Assembly: GCA_016845785.1 (NCBI GenBank)
Contig: JAERSH010000044.1
Span: 1-64,000, forward strand
DNA length: 64,000 bases
Direction: 5' to 3'
Source of the DNA: Fidelibacterota bacterium
Lineage (GTDB): Bacteria > Fidelibacterota > Marinisomatia > Marinisomatales > TCS55
Made by a program: the position numbers and the translations under genes. How positions within the stretch are numbered: the stretch's first letter is position 1; the number at the start of each line of letters is the position of its first letter. Positions 44,557 to 52,250 of this stretch are shown here, in pieces. Below the pieces are notes generated by a model. The model had not been told where the DNA came from and made no database searches. It worked only from the letters and a program-made list of their open reading frames with translations.

Positions 44557-45653
44557 TCGATAAAGGACGAAAATAATTCGTCATAAATCGGTGCCATATT
44601 GGACCAATCAAATTTTTCAGCGATAGATGAGAAATTTAATTTTCTCGTTTTTAATATATCTGTAATTGCATTTTTCAGCTTCATAAAAAGATCTACATCA
44701 TCTTTGTAAATTTGATCTTTATGGTATTTATCCGGCAATAATTCAGGATACGTGAGTCGATTAGGCAATAGTGGATAAGTGTTACAGTATATGGCCTCCA
44801 TAATACTCATGCCAAAAAAGTCTTGAATATTGGTCACCGGTAAAATATCTGCTATCCACAGCCACTGAGCATAATCTTCAAACGACTCACAAAATCCAAA
44901 ATGAACAATTTTATTTTCAAGTTTTTCTTTGGCTTCGTTAAAAATTGAAGGTGATGTCTTGAAGTTTTCACCCAAAACTGCCAATTGAAAATCATATTCT
45001 TCATTATCTAGTTGAAATAGGGTTTTAAAAAACGCTTCCGGATTTTTATCATATTCCCAGCGATGATTCCAAAGTATAAGAGGGGGGCCTTCATTATCAT
45101 TTTTGAACGGATCAAACTTTTCTAAATCCATACCAAGATATAAAACACTACTTTTCGCTTCAATCTCGTTGATGGTGTCAAATTCATTATAATCAGGAAA
45201 ATGTTTTAATAAATTTTTCGCTTCATCAATGAACGACTCTTTGTGGTAGTTTGAATTAAATAATACATGATCGGCTGCAAGCGCAGAGGAATAATTAATA
45301 AATCCATAATGCTTATTTCGATTTTCTACCACATCCCTATCTGTAGGTGACCACGGATAGGATAGTTGATTCTCATGAAAATAGATTGCAGTAGGAATGC
45401 CATTGGTTTTTTCTCGCGTTAAGGCAAGAAAAGTTGTGAGGTCCACCATGCTTGTGGCCAATATTAAATCGGGCTTACTGTGCAGTTCATTAAATTGATT
45501 GGCTAAGGATATTGCACCGCCATGCATGCGCCATTTCCAAAATTGGCCTTTCATAGACAATATCTCAATTTCATGCCGTGAATGAAATTGGAGCCCTTCA
45601 GACCACGCCCGGTGTGACCCCGTATAATATGGTTCAATGAGTAAAATGTTCAT
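44553..45653 (-). CDS. DUF3524/QTMAN-type glycosyltransferase (GTDC1-like)
   Basis: The approximately 366-residue GT-B glycosyltransferase has LLIEPYYTGSHRAWSEG, then FKWRMHGGA-like WKWRMHGGAISLA. IYFHENQLSYPWSP, VLFNSNYHKESF, LWNHRWEYDKNPE and FGMSIMEAIYCNTYPLLPNR follow. This sequence pattern is that of the family including vertebrate QTMAN/GTDC1, which adds mannose to queuosine in tRNA-Asp, and its bacterial homologues. Function here is by family analogy; Q biosynthesis genes are not in the window. ATG at complement 45651-45653 gives the family N-terminus; the open frame runs 15 codons further. Confidence 0.85.
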   Translation of the reverse strand: MNILLIEPYYTGSHRAWSEGLQFHSRHEIEILSMKGQFWKWRMHGGAISLANQFNELHSKPDLILATSMVDLTTFLALTREKTNGIPTAIYFHENQLSYPWSPTDRDVVENRNKHYGFINYSSALAADHVLFNSNYHKESFIDEAKNLLKHFPDYNEFDTINEIEAKSSVLYLGMDLEKFDPFKNDNEGPPLILWNHRWEYDKNPEAFFKTLFQLDNEEYDFQLAVLGENFKTSPSIFNEAKEKLENKIVHFGFCESFEDYAQWLWIADILPVTNIQDFFGMSIMEAIYCNTYPLLPNRLTYPELLPDKYHKDQIYKDDVDLFMKLKNAITDILKTRKLNFSSIAEKFDWSNMAPIYDELFSSFID

Positions 45654-45755
45654 ATTGAAAGTTAGGTTGATATGGAAAATGAGGTAAAGCATATTCATCT
45701 TTACCCATAATTTTTGAAGAGGTAAATTAAACGACTACCATTTGGAGGAATCAAA

Positions 45756-46718
45756 ATGAATCATCTCTTAAAATCAAATCGAATTTTAATTTTTGTTACC
45801 ACATTAATGTCCACAGTAATCTGGGCTCAAGATGTGAATGTTACATATCCTGTTGCAGAAATTGAGCGAAAGCTTACCCATGACGAGTTTACAATTTTCA
45901 GATTCCGGGATCTCCGATTTAAAGGAGATATCGGGAAACGAGTCATACTCCAATACCCTGATCGAAAGGATTTACAAATCAAGTGGAGACGAGCTTTGCC
46001 AGGTGGACATGAGTTCAATAATGCGCCTCGATTTGAAGTTGCTGCGTACCAATTACAAAAATTATTTCTGGATGAAACCAATTTTGTAGTTCCCCCTACT
46101 GTGGTCCGAGGATATAGTTTTGAAGATTATAAAACGATTGAATCTGATGCGGATCCTACATTTAAGAAACCAGATATAGTAATTGTAATGCTTCAATATT
46201 GGCTAAACGAGGTGACCGTTGGTGGTGAAGTTTACAATAAGAAAAAATTCAATTCTGATCCAGTTTATGCCAAACATTTCGCAAATACAAATATCATGAC
46301 TTATATCATTAATCATCAGGATAGCAATGAGGGTAATTTACTGACATCAACGAATGCTGAAAATCCTCGTGTATTTACGGTGGATAATGGTGTCACATTT
46401 AGTAGTCCAAAAAGTAATAGAGGGGCAAAGTGGAAACATATCCGTGTGAAAAAACTACCGAAAGATACTATAGAGAAATTGCAGGGATTATCCTCAGGGA
46501 CCTTATATGAAAAGATGGGTGTTATTGCTCAATTTGAATATGTAGATGGTAAAGTTTTATCTGTAAATCCTACAGAAAATATCAATCCAAATAAAGGCGT
46601 GCGCCAATCAGGAAACATTGTTCAGTTTGGATTAACAAAAAGAGAAATTCGAGATGTGGAAAAGAAAATAAAGACTATTTTAAAACAAGTGGAAAAAGGA
46701 AAATACGATTTAATTTAA
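45756..46718 (+). CDS. secreted protein with kinase-like fold signatures
   Basis: The 320-residue protein has a signal peptide (FVTTLMSTVIWAQ, residues about 10-25). It then shows several kinase-like landmarks. Lys76 is in LQIKWRRALPGG and Glu94 is in RFEVAAYQLQKLFL. VPPTVVRGY follows, then INHQDSNEGNLLTS (residues 186-198, H187-x-D189-x-N191) and VDNGVTF (D210). This resembles HipA/PI3K/FAM20-type catalytic loops (D-x-N-x-GN...DNG). A function as a periplasmic or extracellular kinase is an inference; pseudokinase or non-kinase is possible. It is monocistronic, with TTGGAGGA before the ATG. Confidence 0.6.
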   Translation: MNHLLKSNRILIFVTTLMSTVIWAQDVNVTYPVAEIERKLTHDEFTIFRFRDLRFKGDIGKRVILQYPDRKDLQIKWRRALPGGHEFNNAPRFEVAAYQLQKLFLDETNFVVPPTVVRGYSFEDYKTIESDADPTFKKPDIVIVMLQYWLNEVTVGGEVYNKKKFNSDPVYAKHFANTNIMTYIINHQDSNEGNLLTSTNAENPRVFTVDNGVTFSSPKSNRGAKWKHIRVKKLPKDTIEKLQGLSSGTLYEKMGVIAQFEYVDGKVLSVNPTENINPNKGVRQSGNIVQFGLTKREIRDVEKKIKTILKQVEKGKYDLI

Positions 46719-46746
46719 TTCAGAATATATAAACATGCCCGACCCA

Positions 46747-46986
46747 TTATAACTTCATCTGATTTAACCATTTTTGTCCTTCAGCGGATTTGAAAAACCG
46801 CTCCCTTATAATGGCGTCTTTTTCAAATTTAAACTTTTCAGAATAAATCACTTCCCATGGGCGATGATCTCGCGTTGCCCTAACATTTCTCGCATTGTGC
46901 TGATTCAATTGGGATTTTAGGTTTTTGCAATGGCCTACATAACGATGTTTGCCATCGATGGATCGAAGTACATAAGAAAAATACAT
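46747..46986 (-). CDS. GIY-YIG nuclease, copy 1 (Arg to Gln change)
   Basis: The 79-residue single-domain GIY-YIG protein reads MYFSYVLRSIDGKHRYVGHC (the GIY- and YIG-equivalents are SYV and YVG). NLKSQLNQHNARN and AIIRERFFKSAEGQKWL follow. In the family, an Arg at the start of the following helix (KSRLNQHN in copy 2) is catalytic; this copy has Gln. The conserved Glu (IIRERFF) is kept. It therefore looks degraded relative to copy 2. A tRNA-Leu 3'-end fragment lies 7 nt upstream (46994-47053). Confidence 0.9.
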   Translation of the reverse strand: MYFSYVLRSIDGKHRYVGHCKNLKSQLNQHNARNVRATRDHRPWEVIYSEKFKFEKDAIIRERFFKSAEGQKWLNQMKL

Positions 46987-46993
46987 AATGTAG

Positions 46994-47053
46994 TGCCCGA
47001 GACTGGAGTCCCCGCCAGCCCTCCCGTTGGTCGGGAGCGGGCTGGGAACCAGC
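46994..47053 (-). repeat. tRNA-Leu 3'-end fragment with 35-nt hairpin insert, copy 1
   Basis: Read on the minus strand, this 60-nt segment holds GCTGGTTC, then a 35-nt GC-rich insert (47011-47045), then GACTCCAGTCTCGGGCA. The tRNA parts match the 3' 25 nt of the adjacent tRNA-Leu(CAG) exactly. The insert splits the T-loop between TTC and GACT. It holds CTCCCG/CGGGAG arms. It is 59/60 identical to copy 2. Confidence 0.93.
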
Positions 47054-47292
47054 TATATCCCTTGATTATCCAGCCACTTTCTCCCAAAGCCGGACTTTAA
47101 ATATCTCTCCCTCGAAACGGCTTCTGCTCTGGTCTTGAAAGATTCTGAGTGAACGATTTTCCATGGACGAAAAGCTTTCGTTGCTTTCACATTCCTTGAA
47201 TTATGTTGATTTAATCGAGATTTAAGATTCTTGCAATGGCCTACATAGCGATGTTTGCCATCGATGGATCGAAGTACATAAGTAAAATACAT
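47053..47292 (-). CDS. GIY-YIG nuclease, copy 2 (intact catalytic Arg)
   Basis: This 79-residue GIY-YIG protein reads MYFTYVLRSIDGKHRYVGHC. It keeps the catalytic Arg (KNLKSRLNQHNSRN) and the Glu (VSRERYLKSG). The ATG is at complement 47290-47292; the open frame runs further upstream into the tRNA fragment, but that part is not coding. It is about 60% identical in protein to copy 1 and nearly identical in DNA at the 5' end. Small free-standing GIY-YIG proteins are usually of unknown function; here the arrangement suggests a homing-like nuclease. Confidence 0.92.
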   Translation of the reverse strand: MYFTYVLRSIDGKHRYVGHCKNLKSRLNQHNSRNVKATKAFRPWKIVHSESFKTRAEAVSRERYLKSGFGRKWLDNQGI

Positions 47293-47299
47293 AATGTTG

Positions 47300-47359
47300 T
47301 GCCCGAGACTGGAGTCCCCGCCAGCCCTCCCGTTGGTCGGGAGCGGGCAGGGAACCAGC
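47300..47359 (-). repeat. tRNA-Leu 3'-end fragment with 35-nt hairpin insert, copy 2
   Basis: It has the same layout as copy 1, with insert at 47317-47351 and tRNA parts GCTGGTTC (47352-47359) and GACTCCAGTCTCGGGCA (47300-47316). One base differs from copy 1 (47349 versus 47043). It lies 18 nt beyond the intact tRNA-Leu 3' end. Confidence 0.93.
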
Positions 47360-47377
47360 ATATTTTATTAATTGAAG

Positions 47378-47461
47378 TGCCCGAGACTGGAGTCGAACCA
47401 GCACGTCTGTTAGGACACACGGACCTGAACCGTGCGCGTCTACCAATTCCGCCACCCGGGC
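47378..47461 (-). tRNA. tRNA-Leu (anticodon CAG)
   Basis: This 84-nt class II tRNA on the minus strand has acceptor stem GCCCGGG/CTCGGGC with one G-T pair. AATTGGTAGACGCG is in the D region. Anticodon stem CACGG/CCGTG flanks loop TTCAGGT, giving anticodon CAG for CUG. T-arm GCTGGTTCGACTCCAGT and discriminator A are present. CCA is not encoded. Its 3' 25 nt are repeated in the two adjacent GIY-YIG units. Confidence 0.96.
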
Positions 47462-47565
47462 ATAAAAAATCGGTCGAAAATTAAGATTTTGGTTATTCGA
47501 TGGGCAAGGAATAAACTTGGAAGCGGAAAGGCGAATTCCGTAGTTTTGCCGTCAGAATTTTGACT

Positions 47566-48024
47566 ATGGATAATCAGGTTGTCGCCACCAATCGCAAAGC
47601 CTTCCACGAATATCACATCCTGGATACCTATGAAGCCGGTATCGAATTATTGGGAAGTGAAGTAAAAAGTCTGCGGGAAGGCAATGCCAATATTAAAGAA
47701 GCATATGTCGCGATCCGTAAAGGACAGGCATGGGTGGTTGGTGTGCATATTAATCCTTATTCCCATACGGGGACCGAAGGTCATGAACCGGTGAGGAATC
47801 GGCGACTATTACTCCATAAAAGGGAAATTTCAAAAATACAGGCATCTTTGGATCAAAAAGGATTAACAGCTGTACCATTGAAAATATATTTTAATAATAA
47901 AGGAAGGGCAAAATTAGAAGTTGGAATGGCGAAAGGAAAAAAGACTTTTGATAAGAAAGATGCCATCAAAGAACGAGATATTAAGCGCGATGCACAACGG
48001 GAATTACGGAATAGAGGAAGATGA
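47566..48024 (+). CDS. smpB: SsrA-binding protein SmpB
   Basis: SmpB binds tmRNA and brings it to stalled ribosomes. The 152-residue protein has the beta-barrel core: NRKAFHEYHILDTYEAGIEL, GSEVKSLREGNANIKEAYV and PLKIYFNNKGRAKLEVGMAKGKK. The basic C-terminal tail (KKDAIKERDIKRDAQREL) folds in the ribosomal decoding site. ATG at 47566 is chosen over the in-frame TTG at 47560. Its stop overlaps the tyrS start (ATGA). Confidence 0.96.
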   Translation: MDNQVVATNRKAFHEYHILDTYEAGIELLGSEVKSLREGNANIKEAYVAIRKGQAWVVGVHINPYSHTGTEGHEPVRNRRLLLHKREISKIQASLDQKGLTAVPLKIYFNNKGRAKLEVGMAKGKKTFDKKDAIKERDIKRDAQRELRNRGR

Positions 48025-49226
48025 CATTTAAATCGATAGATACGCAATGGGAATTGATTAGTCGCGGTGCTGAAGAAATCATCCCGGAGAATGAATTAAA
48101 ATCCAAACTGGAAAAATCTAAATCCAGTGGAGCGCCACTGATCGTGAAATTGGGGTGCGATCCCAGTCGTGCCGACTTGCATGTAGGCCATGGTGTCGTC
48201 CTTCGAAAGTTACGCCATTTTCAAGATTTAGGTCATCAGGCCGTCCTTGTGATTGGCGATTTTACCGCCATGATTGGCGATCCATCTGGTCGAAATAAAA
48301 CGCGCCCTCAATTGACATTAGAAGAAACGAAAGCCAATGCGCAATCCTATATTGAGCAGGCAGGGCACATTCTCAATATTGATACATTAAAAATAGTCTA
48401 TAACTCCGATTGGCTCAATGTCATGAATTTTAGTGATGTGATTCGTTTAACGAGTCATTATACAGTGGCTAGAATGCTCGAGCGGGATGACTTCACGAAG
48501 CGATATCAGTCTGAAACGCCTATTTCTATTCATGAATTTATGTATCCGCTTGCCCAAGGGATGGATTCAGTAGAATTAAAAGCGGATGTTGAATTGGGCG
48601 GTACAGATCAAAAATTCAATCTATTGGTGGGGCGAGATCTTCAGCGTGAGTATGATCAACCTCCCCAAGCGATTATTACCTGTCCATTATTAGAAGGAAC
48701 GGACGGTGTTGAAAAGATGTCCAAATCATATGGTAACGATATTGGGCTGACAGATTCGCCTGAGGACATGTATGGAAAATCCATGTCTATTTCAGATGAA
48801 ATGATTGAAAAATACTATTTACTCGCCGCTGATGCAGATGAAAAAACAATGAATGATGTAAGAAGCCAATTAAGCGATTCTTCTGTAAATCCGAGAGATG
48901 TGAAGCGGGCTTTGGGTCGGGCCATTGTGGCATTGTACCACAGCGATGAAGCAGCGCAAAGGGCCGAACAGCATTTTGATCAAGTGATAGTGAATAAGGA
49001 TGTGCCCGATGATATGGATGAAATATCTTTAGATGAAGACATGTCAATCTTAGATATTATTGTAGATAACGGAATGACTAAAAGTAAAGGTGAAGCAAGG
49101 AGAATGGTGAAACAAGGTGCCGTTCGAATTGATAATGAAAAGGTTACGGATATGGATCTAGTTATTTCTAAAGGAACAAATATGGTAATTAAAGTTGGCA
49201 AGCGAAGATTTTTGAGGGTGAAATGA
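48021..49226 (+). CDS. tyrS: tyrosyl-tRNA synthetase
   Basis: The 401-residue class I enzyme charges tRNA-Tyr. HVGHG is the HIGH motif (in LHVGHGVVLRKL) and KMSKSYGN is the KMSKS loop, with ELGGTDQKFNLLVGRD in the Tyr-binding region. An S4 RNA-binding domain follows at the C-terminus (about residues 340-400, SKGEARRMVKQGAVRID). The length and the S4 type fit the TyrS2-like or shorter bacterial form. The ATGA overlap with smpB and with the next gene indicate a coupled operon. Confidence 0.95.
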   Translation: MTFKSIDTQWELISRGAEEIIPENELKSKLEKSKSSGAPLIVKLGCDPSRADLHVGHGVVLRKLRHFQDLGHQAVLVIGDFTAMIGDPSGRNKTRPQLTLEETKANAQSYIEQAGHILNIDTLKIVYNSDWLNVMNFSDVIRLTSHYTVARMLERDDFTKRYQSETPISIHEFMYPLAQGMDSVELKADVELGGTDQKFNLLVGRDLQREYDQPPQAIITCPLLEGTDGVEKMSKSYGNDIGLTDSPEDMYGKSMSISDEMIEKYYLLAADADEKTMNDVRSQLSDSSVNPRDVKRALGRAIVALYHSDEAAQRAEQHFDQVIVNKDVPDDMDEISLDEDMSILDIIVDNGMTKSKGEARRMVKQGAVRIDNEKVTDMDLVISKGTNMVIKVGKRRFLRVK

Positions 49227-50830
49227 AAAAATGGATTTTATTGCCGTTAACAGCGGCATTTTTCTTTTATGGATTTACGACGAAAACTATCGATAATCCT
49301 AAATTGGTCGTTTTTATTTCGGTCGATCAGGGGATGCCCAGTTTATTGAAGAAATATGATCATTTATTTACAGGTGGATATCGGTGGCTATTGGATCATG
49401 GCATTCAATTTGAAAATGCCTATCATAACCATGGATATACAACCACAGGTCCTGGGCACTATGTATTGACTTCAGGGCGCCATCCGGGGAATGGGGGCGT
49501 CATCACCAATCAATGGTTTGATAGGGAACTGCGCCGTGGATGGTATTGTGTAGAAGATACATCTTCAACGGAGTTGATTGATGGTTCTACAGGACGGTCG
49601 TATAAGTATATTCATAATACCACTTTAGGAGACTGGATGAAATCTGCCAATTCGAAAGCTAAGGTAGTCTCCATTGCCGGAAAAGATCGTTCGGCTGTTC
49701 TATTGGGTGGAAAATCACCGGAAATTGCCTTGTGGTATGATAAAAAAGGGGGTTGGACATCTTCCACATATTATACTGAAGAATTGCCTCAATGGGTCAA
49801 TGATATGAATAGCCAATTAAAAGTGGAAACCTATGTGGATTCCACATGGGATCGATTGGTGTCGGAATCTGTATATCTAACGAACGCATCTCGCCAAGAC
49901 AGCACTTATGGTGAATCAGATTGGTCACAAAAAAGTGGTTATAATCCAACATTTCCAATCGTACTAGAAGAAATGGGGTTGCCATCCTTAATGGGCGCTT
50001 TTTATATCACACCATATGGAGATAAGACTGTACTTCAGTATGCTCAAAAAGCTTTGGATGAGTATCAGTTAGGCGGAGATGATGTAACAGACATTTTATT
50101 TTTAGGCTTATCTGCCACCGATGGGATTGGTCATGAATTTGGCGCTCACTCTCATGAACAATTGGATAACTATCTTCGATTGGATAAAAACTTAGGTGAA
50201 TTTATTCATGAATTGGAATCACAATTTGGAGAAGGAAATGTACTCTATGTGGTTTCTAGTGATCATGGTGCCATTGAACTGCCGGAATATTTGGTGGCTC
50301 AAGGCATAGATGGCGGACGAATCCCTAAACCCACCAGAGATGAATTATATAGTCGAACCATGAAAGAGATTGGTCAAAAAATTGGGCCCAATAAAGTGTA
50401 TCGTTATGGAAACTTTTTTTATTATGATAAATCCATGGGATTCTTTGCCAAGCGAAAAGCAACGAAGATTCTGAAAAAGAATTTAATTAATATTCCGGGA
50501 ATTGCATCTGTATCCACTAGAGAGGAATTATTAAAAGGTGGTGATTCCGATGTAGCCGTTCGACTCAAAAATATGGTTCATCCTGAAAAAAGCCCGAATG
50601 TATATCTCATTCCCAAAAAAAATTGGACATGGCGATACCCAATGGGCTCAAGCCATGGTTCGCCTTACGACTATGATGCCCATATTCCGTTAATATTTGC
50701 GAAAGGTGGTGCAAAGGGGAAGACAATAAGCAAAGAAGTATATTCGGTAGATATTGCGCCCACCGTGGCAAAATTATTGGGCATACCTTACCCGGATGAT
50801 CTGGATGGGAAGCCCATTTCATTTAAGTAG
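49223..50830 (+). CDS. PafA-type alkaline phosphatase family protein
   Basis: The 535-residue exported protein has an N-terminal hydrophobic signal (LLPLTAAFFFYGF). The alkaline-phosphatase superfamily core follows: a catalytic Thr in YTTTGPGHYVLTSGRHP, and metal sites in LGLSATDGIGHEFGAHSHE and SSDHGAIELPEY. A C-terminal SHGSPYDYDAHIPLIF gives another metal His. PafA-like phosphomonoesterases release phosphate from organic P in the periplasm, with broad substrate use in marine bacteria. The start ATG overlaps the tyrS stop (ATGA). Confidence 0.92.
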   Translation: MKKWILLPLTAAFFFYGFTTKTIDNPKLVVFISVDQGMPSLLKKYDHLFTGGYRWLLDHGIQFENAYHNHGYTTTGPGHYVLTSGRHPGNGGVITNQWFDRELRRGWYCVEDTSSTELIDGSTGRSYKYIHNTTLGDWMKSANSKAKVVSIAGKDRSAVLLGGKSPEIALWYDKKGGWTSSTYYTEELPQWVNDMNSQLKVETYVDSTWDRLVSESVYLTNASRQDSTYGESDWSQKSGYNPTFPIVLEEMGLPSLMGAFYITPYGDKTVLQYAQKALDEYQLGGDDVTDILFLGLSATDGIGHEFGAHSHEQLDNYLRLDKNLGEFIHELESQFGEGNVLYVVSSDHGAIELPEYLVAQGIDGGRIPKPTRDELYSRTMKEIGQKIGPNKVYRYGNFFYYDKSMGFFAKRKATKILKKNLINIPGIASVSTREELLKGGDSDVAVRLKNMVHPEKSPNVYLIPKKNWTWRYPMGSSHGSPYDYDAHIPLIFAKGGAKGKTISKEVYSVDIAPTVAKLLGIPYPDDLDGKPISFK

Positions 50831-50937
50831 TGATACATAAACAAAAAAAATAAAAATATAAGAAATTGGTATTTTTTGCATGGGGTTAAATCCCCTAAGT
50901 TTCGAGCCAATTTTTTAATCCTAAACAAGGAGAAGAC

Positions 50938-51264
50938 ATGTCTGAAAATGTCAAAGAATTTACTGCAGCAAATTTTGATGCTGAAGTATTGCAGTCCGAT
51001 TCACCTGTGCTCGTCGATTTCTGGGCAGAATGGTGCGGACCTTGTCGCGCAATTGCGCCGGTAGTCGATGAAGTGGCCGAAGAATATTCCGATTCAGTTA
51101 AAGTCGGAAAATTAAATGTCGACACCGATAACCAAGTGGCCAGTCAGTTTGGCGTAAGAAGTATTCCTGCGCTACTCATATTCAACAACGGTGCAGTCGT
51201 GAATCAGATTGTAGGTGCTGTACCCAAAACCAGAATAACTGATCTACTCGATACAGTTGTTTAA
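50938..51264 (+). CDS. trxA: thioredoxin
   Basis: This is a small redox protein with the active site WAEWCGPCRAIAP (WCGPC) at about residues 28-40, then the cis-Pro segment VRSIPALLIFNNG and the final LLDTVV. The 108 residues match cytosolic thioredoxin. AAGGAG lies 8 bases upstream. It is followed by trxB, forming a reduction pair. Confidence 0.97.
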   Translation: MSENVKEFTAANFDAEVLQSDSPVLVDFWAEWCGPCRAIAPVVDEVAEEYSDSVKVGKLNVDTDNQVASQFGVRSIPALLIFNNGAVVNQIVGAVPKTRITDLLDTVV

Positions 51265-51282
51265 AGATTAATTAACCATAGA

Positions 51283-52212
51283 ATGAATCGAAAGGTTATC
51301 ATTATTGGCTCTGGCCCTGCAGGATTGACTGCAGCTTTATATACGGCCCGAGCAAATTTAAATCCGTTGGTACTCGAAGGGAATCAACCGGGAGGCCAGT
51401 TGACCATTACAACTGATGTTGAAAATTATCCCGGATTTCCTGAAGGCATAATGGGGCCGGAATTGATGGAACAATTCCGTAAACAAGCTACCCGATTTGG
51501 TGCCGAGTGCCATTTTAAGCATGTGACAAAAGTGGATCTCAGTGAACGCCCATTCAAAGTATGGGTAGGGGATGAACAGTATACAGGAGATTCACTAATC
51601 ATTGCCACTGGCGCATCTGCAAAAATGCTCGGCCTAGAGAGTGAAAAAGAACTCATGGGCTATGGCGTGTCTGCATGTGCAACCTGTGATGGGTTCTTCT
51701 TTAAAGATAAAAAAGTACTCGTCGTTGGTGGTGGGGATTCTGCCATGGAAGAAGCAACATATTTGACGAAGTTTGCCTCTGAAGTAGTGATTGTCCATCG
51801 TCGTGAAGAATTCCGCGCATCAAAAATCATGGTTGATCGCGCACTGGCCAATCCAAAAATCACGGTCGCATGGAATTCAACCATCCATGAAATTTTGGGG
51901 ACCCAAGAAAAAGGCGTCCATGGTGTCACAATTGAAGACACACAAAATGGAGATATGCGTGAAGAGGCATGTGATGGTGTATTTATGGCTATCGGTCATA
52001 AACCCAATACGGATTTATTTGGAGATTATTTAGACGCAGACCAAGCTGGATACTTGGTCACTAAAAACGGCAGTACAGCGACAAATATCGAAGGTGTGTT
52101 TGCTTGCGGAGATGTGCAGGATCATATCTATCGCCAAGCCGTCACCGCCGCCGGTTCAGGCTGTATGTCTGCCATTGATGCTGAGCGATATTTAGAGGCA
52201 CAGCATAGCTAG
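51283..52212 (+). CDS. trxB: thioredoxin reductase
   Basis: The 309-residue flavoenzyme transfers electrons from NADPH to thioredoxin. [16 protein letters not shown] is the FAD motif. [16 protein letters not shown] carries the redox CxxC (CATC), [12 protein letters not shown] binds NADPH, and [23 protein letters not shown] is the second FAD region. It is a normal TrxB and lies 18 nt after trxA. Confidence 0.97.
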   Translation: MNRKVIIIGSGPAGLTAALYTARANLNPLVLEGNQPGGQLTITTDVENYPGFPEGIMGPELMEQFRKQATRFGAECHFKHVTKVDLSERPFKVWVGDEQYTGDSLIIATGASAKMLGLESEKELMGYGVSACATCDGFFFKDKKVLVVGGGDSAMEEATYLTKFASEVVIVHRREEFRASKIMVDRALANPKITVAWNSTIHEILGTQEKGVHGVTIEDTQNGDMREEACDGVFMAIGHKPNTDLFGDYLDADQAGYLVTKNGSTATNIEGVFACGDVQDHIYRQAVTAAGSGCMSAIDAERYLEAQHS

Positions 52213-52250
52213 ATAACCAATCGATTCATCATAAACTTTTAGGAGAAGTG

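Larger units (their letters stand above)
46747..47359 (-). mobile_element. tandem array of two 306-bp tRNA-tail/GIY-YIG units
   Basis: Two units of the same layout follow the intact tRNA-Leu(CAG) 3' end at 47378. Each has a 60-nt tRNA 3' fragment with hairpin insert, a 7-nt spacer and a 240-nt GIY-YIG ORF. The corresponding positions are 306 bp apart. The units abut: the stop codon of the proximal ORF (TAG at 47055-47053) overlaps the start of the distal fragment by one base. It looks like a minimal mobile or duplicated element targeting this tRNA end (inference). Confidence 0.75.

Noticed and set aside
46736-46742. Possible third tRNA tail (TGCCCGA) beyond the distal GIY-YIG gene
   Set aside because: Only seven bases match, too short to separate from chance.
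46747-47359. CRISPR-like array
   Set aside because: The repeated units are 306 bp with coding sequence; there are no short regularly spaced repeats or cas genes.
47222-47455. Minus-strand ORF starting MAELVDAHGSGP
   Set aside because: It is translation of the tRNA-Leu gene and of its repeated fragment, not a protein gene.
50882-50895. GGGG-TTAAAT-CCCC dyad before trxA
   Set aside because: Four-base arms without a T-tract are too weak to call a terminator or operator.
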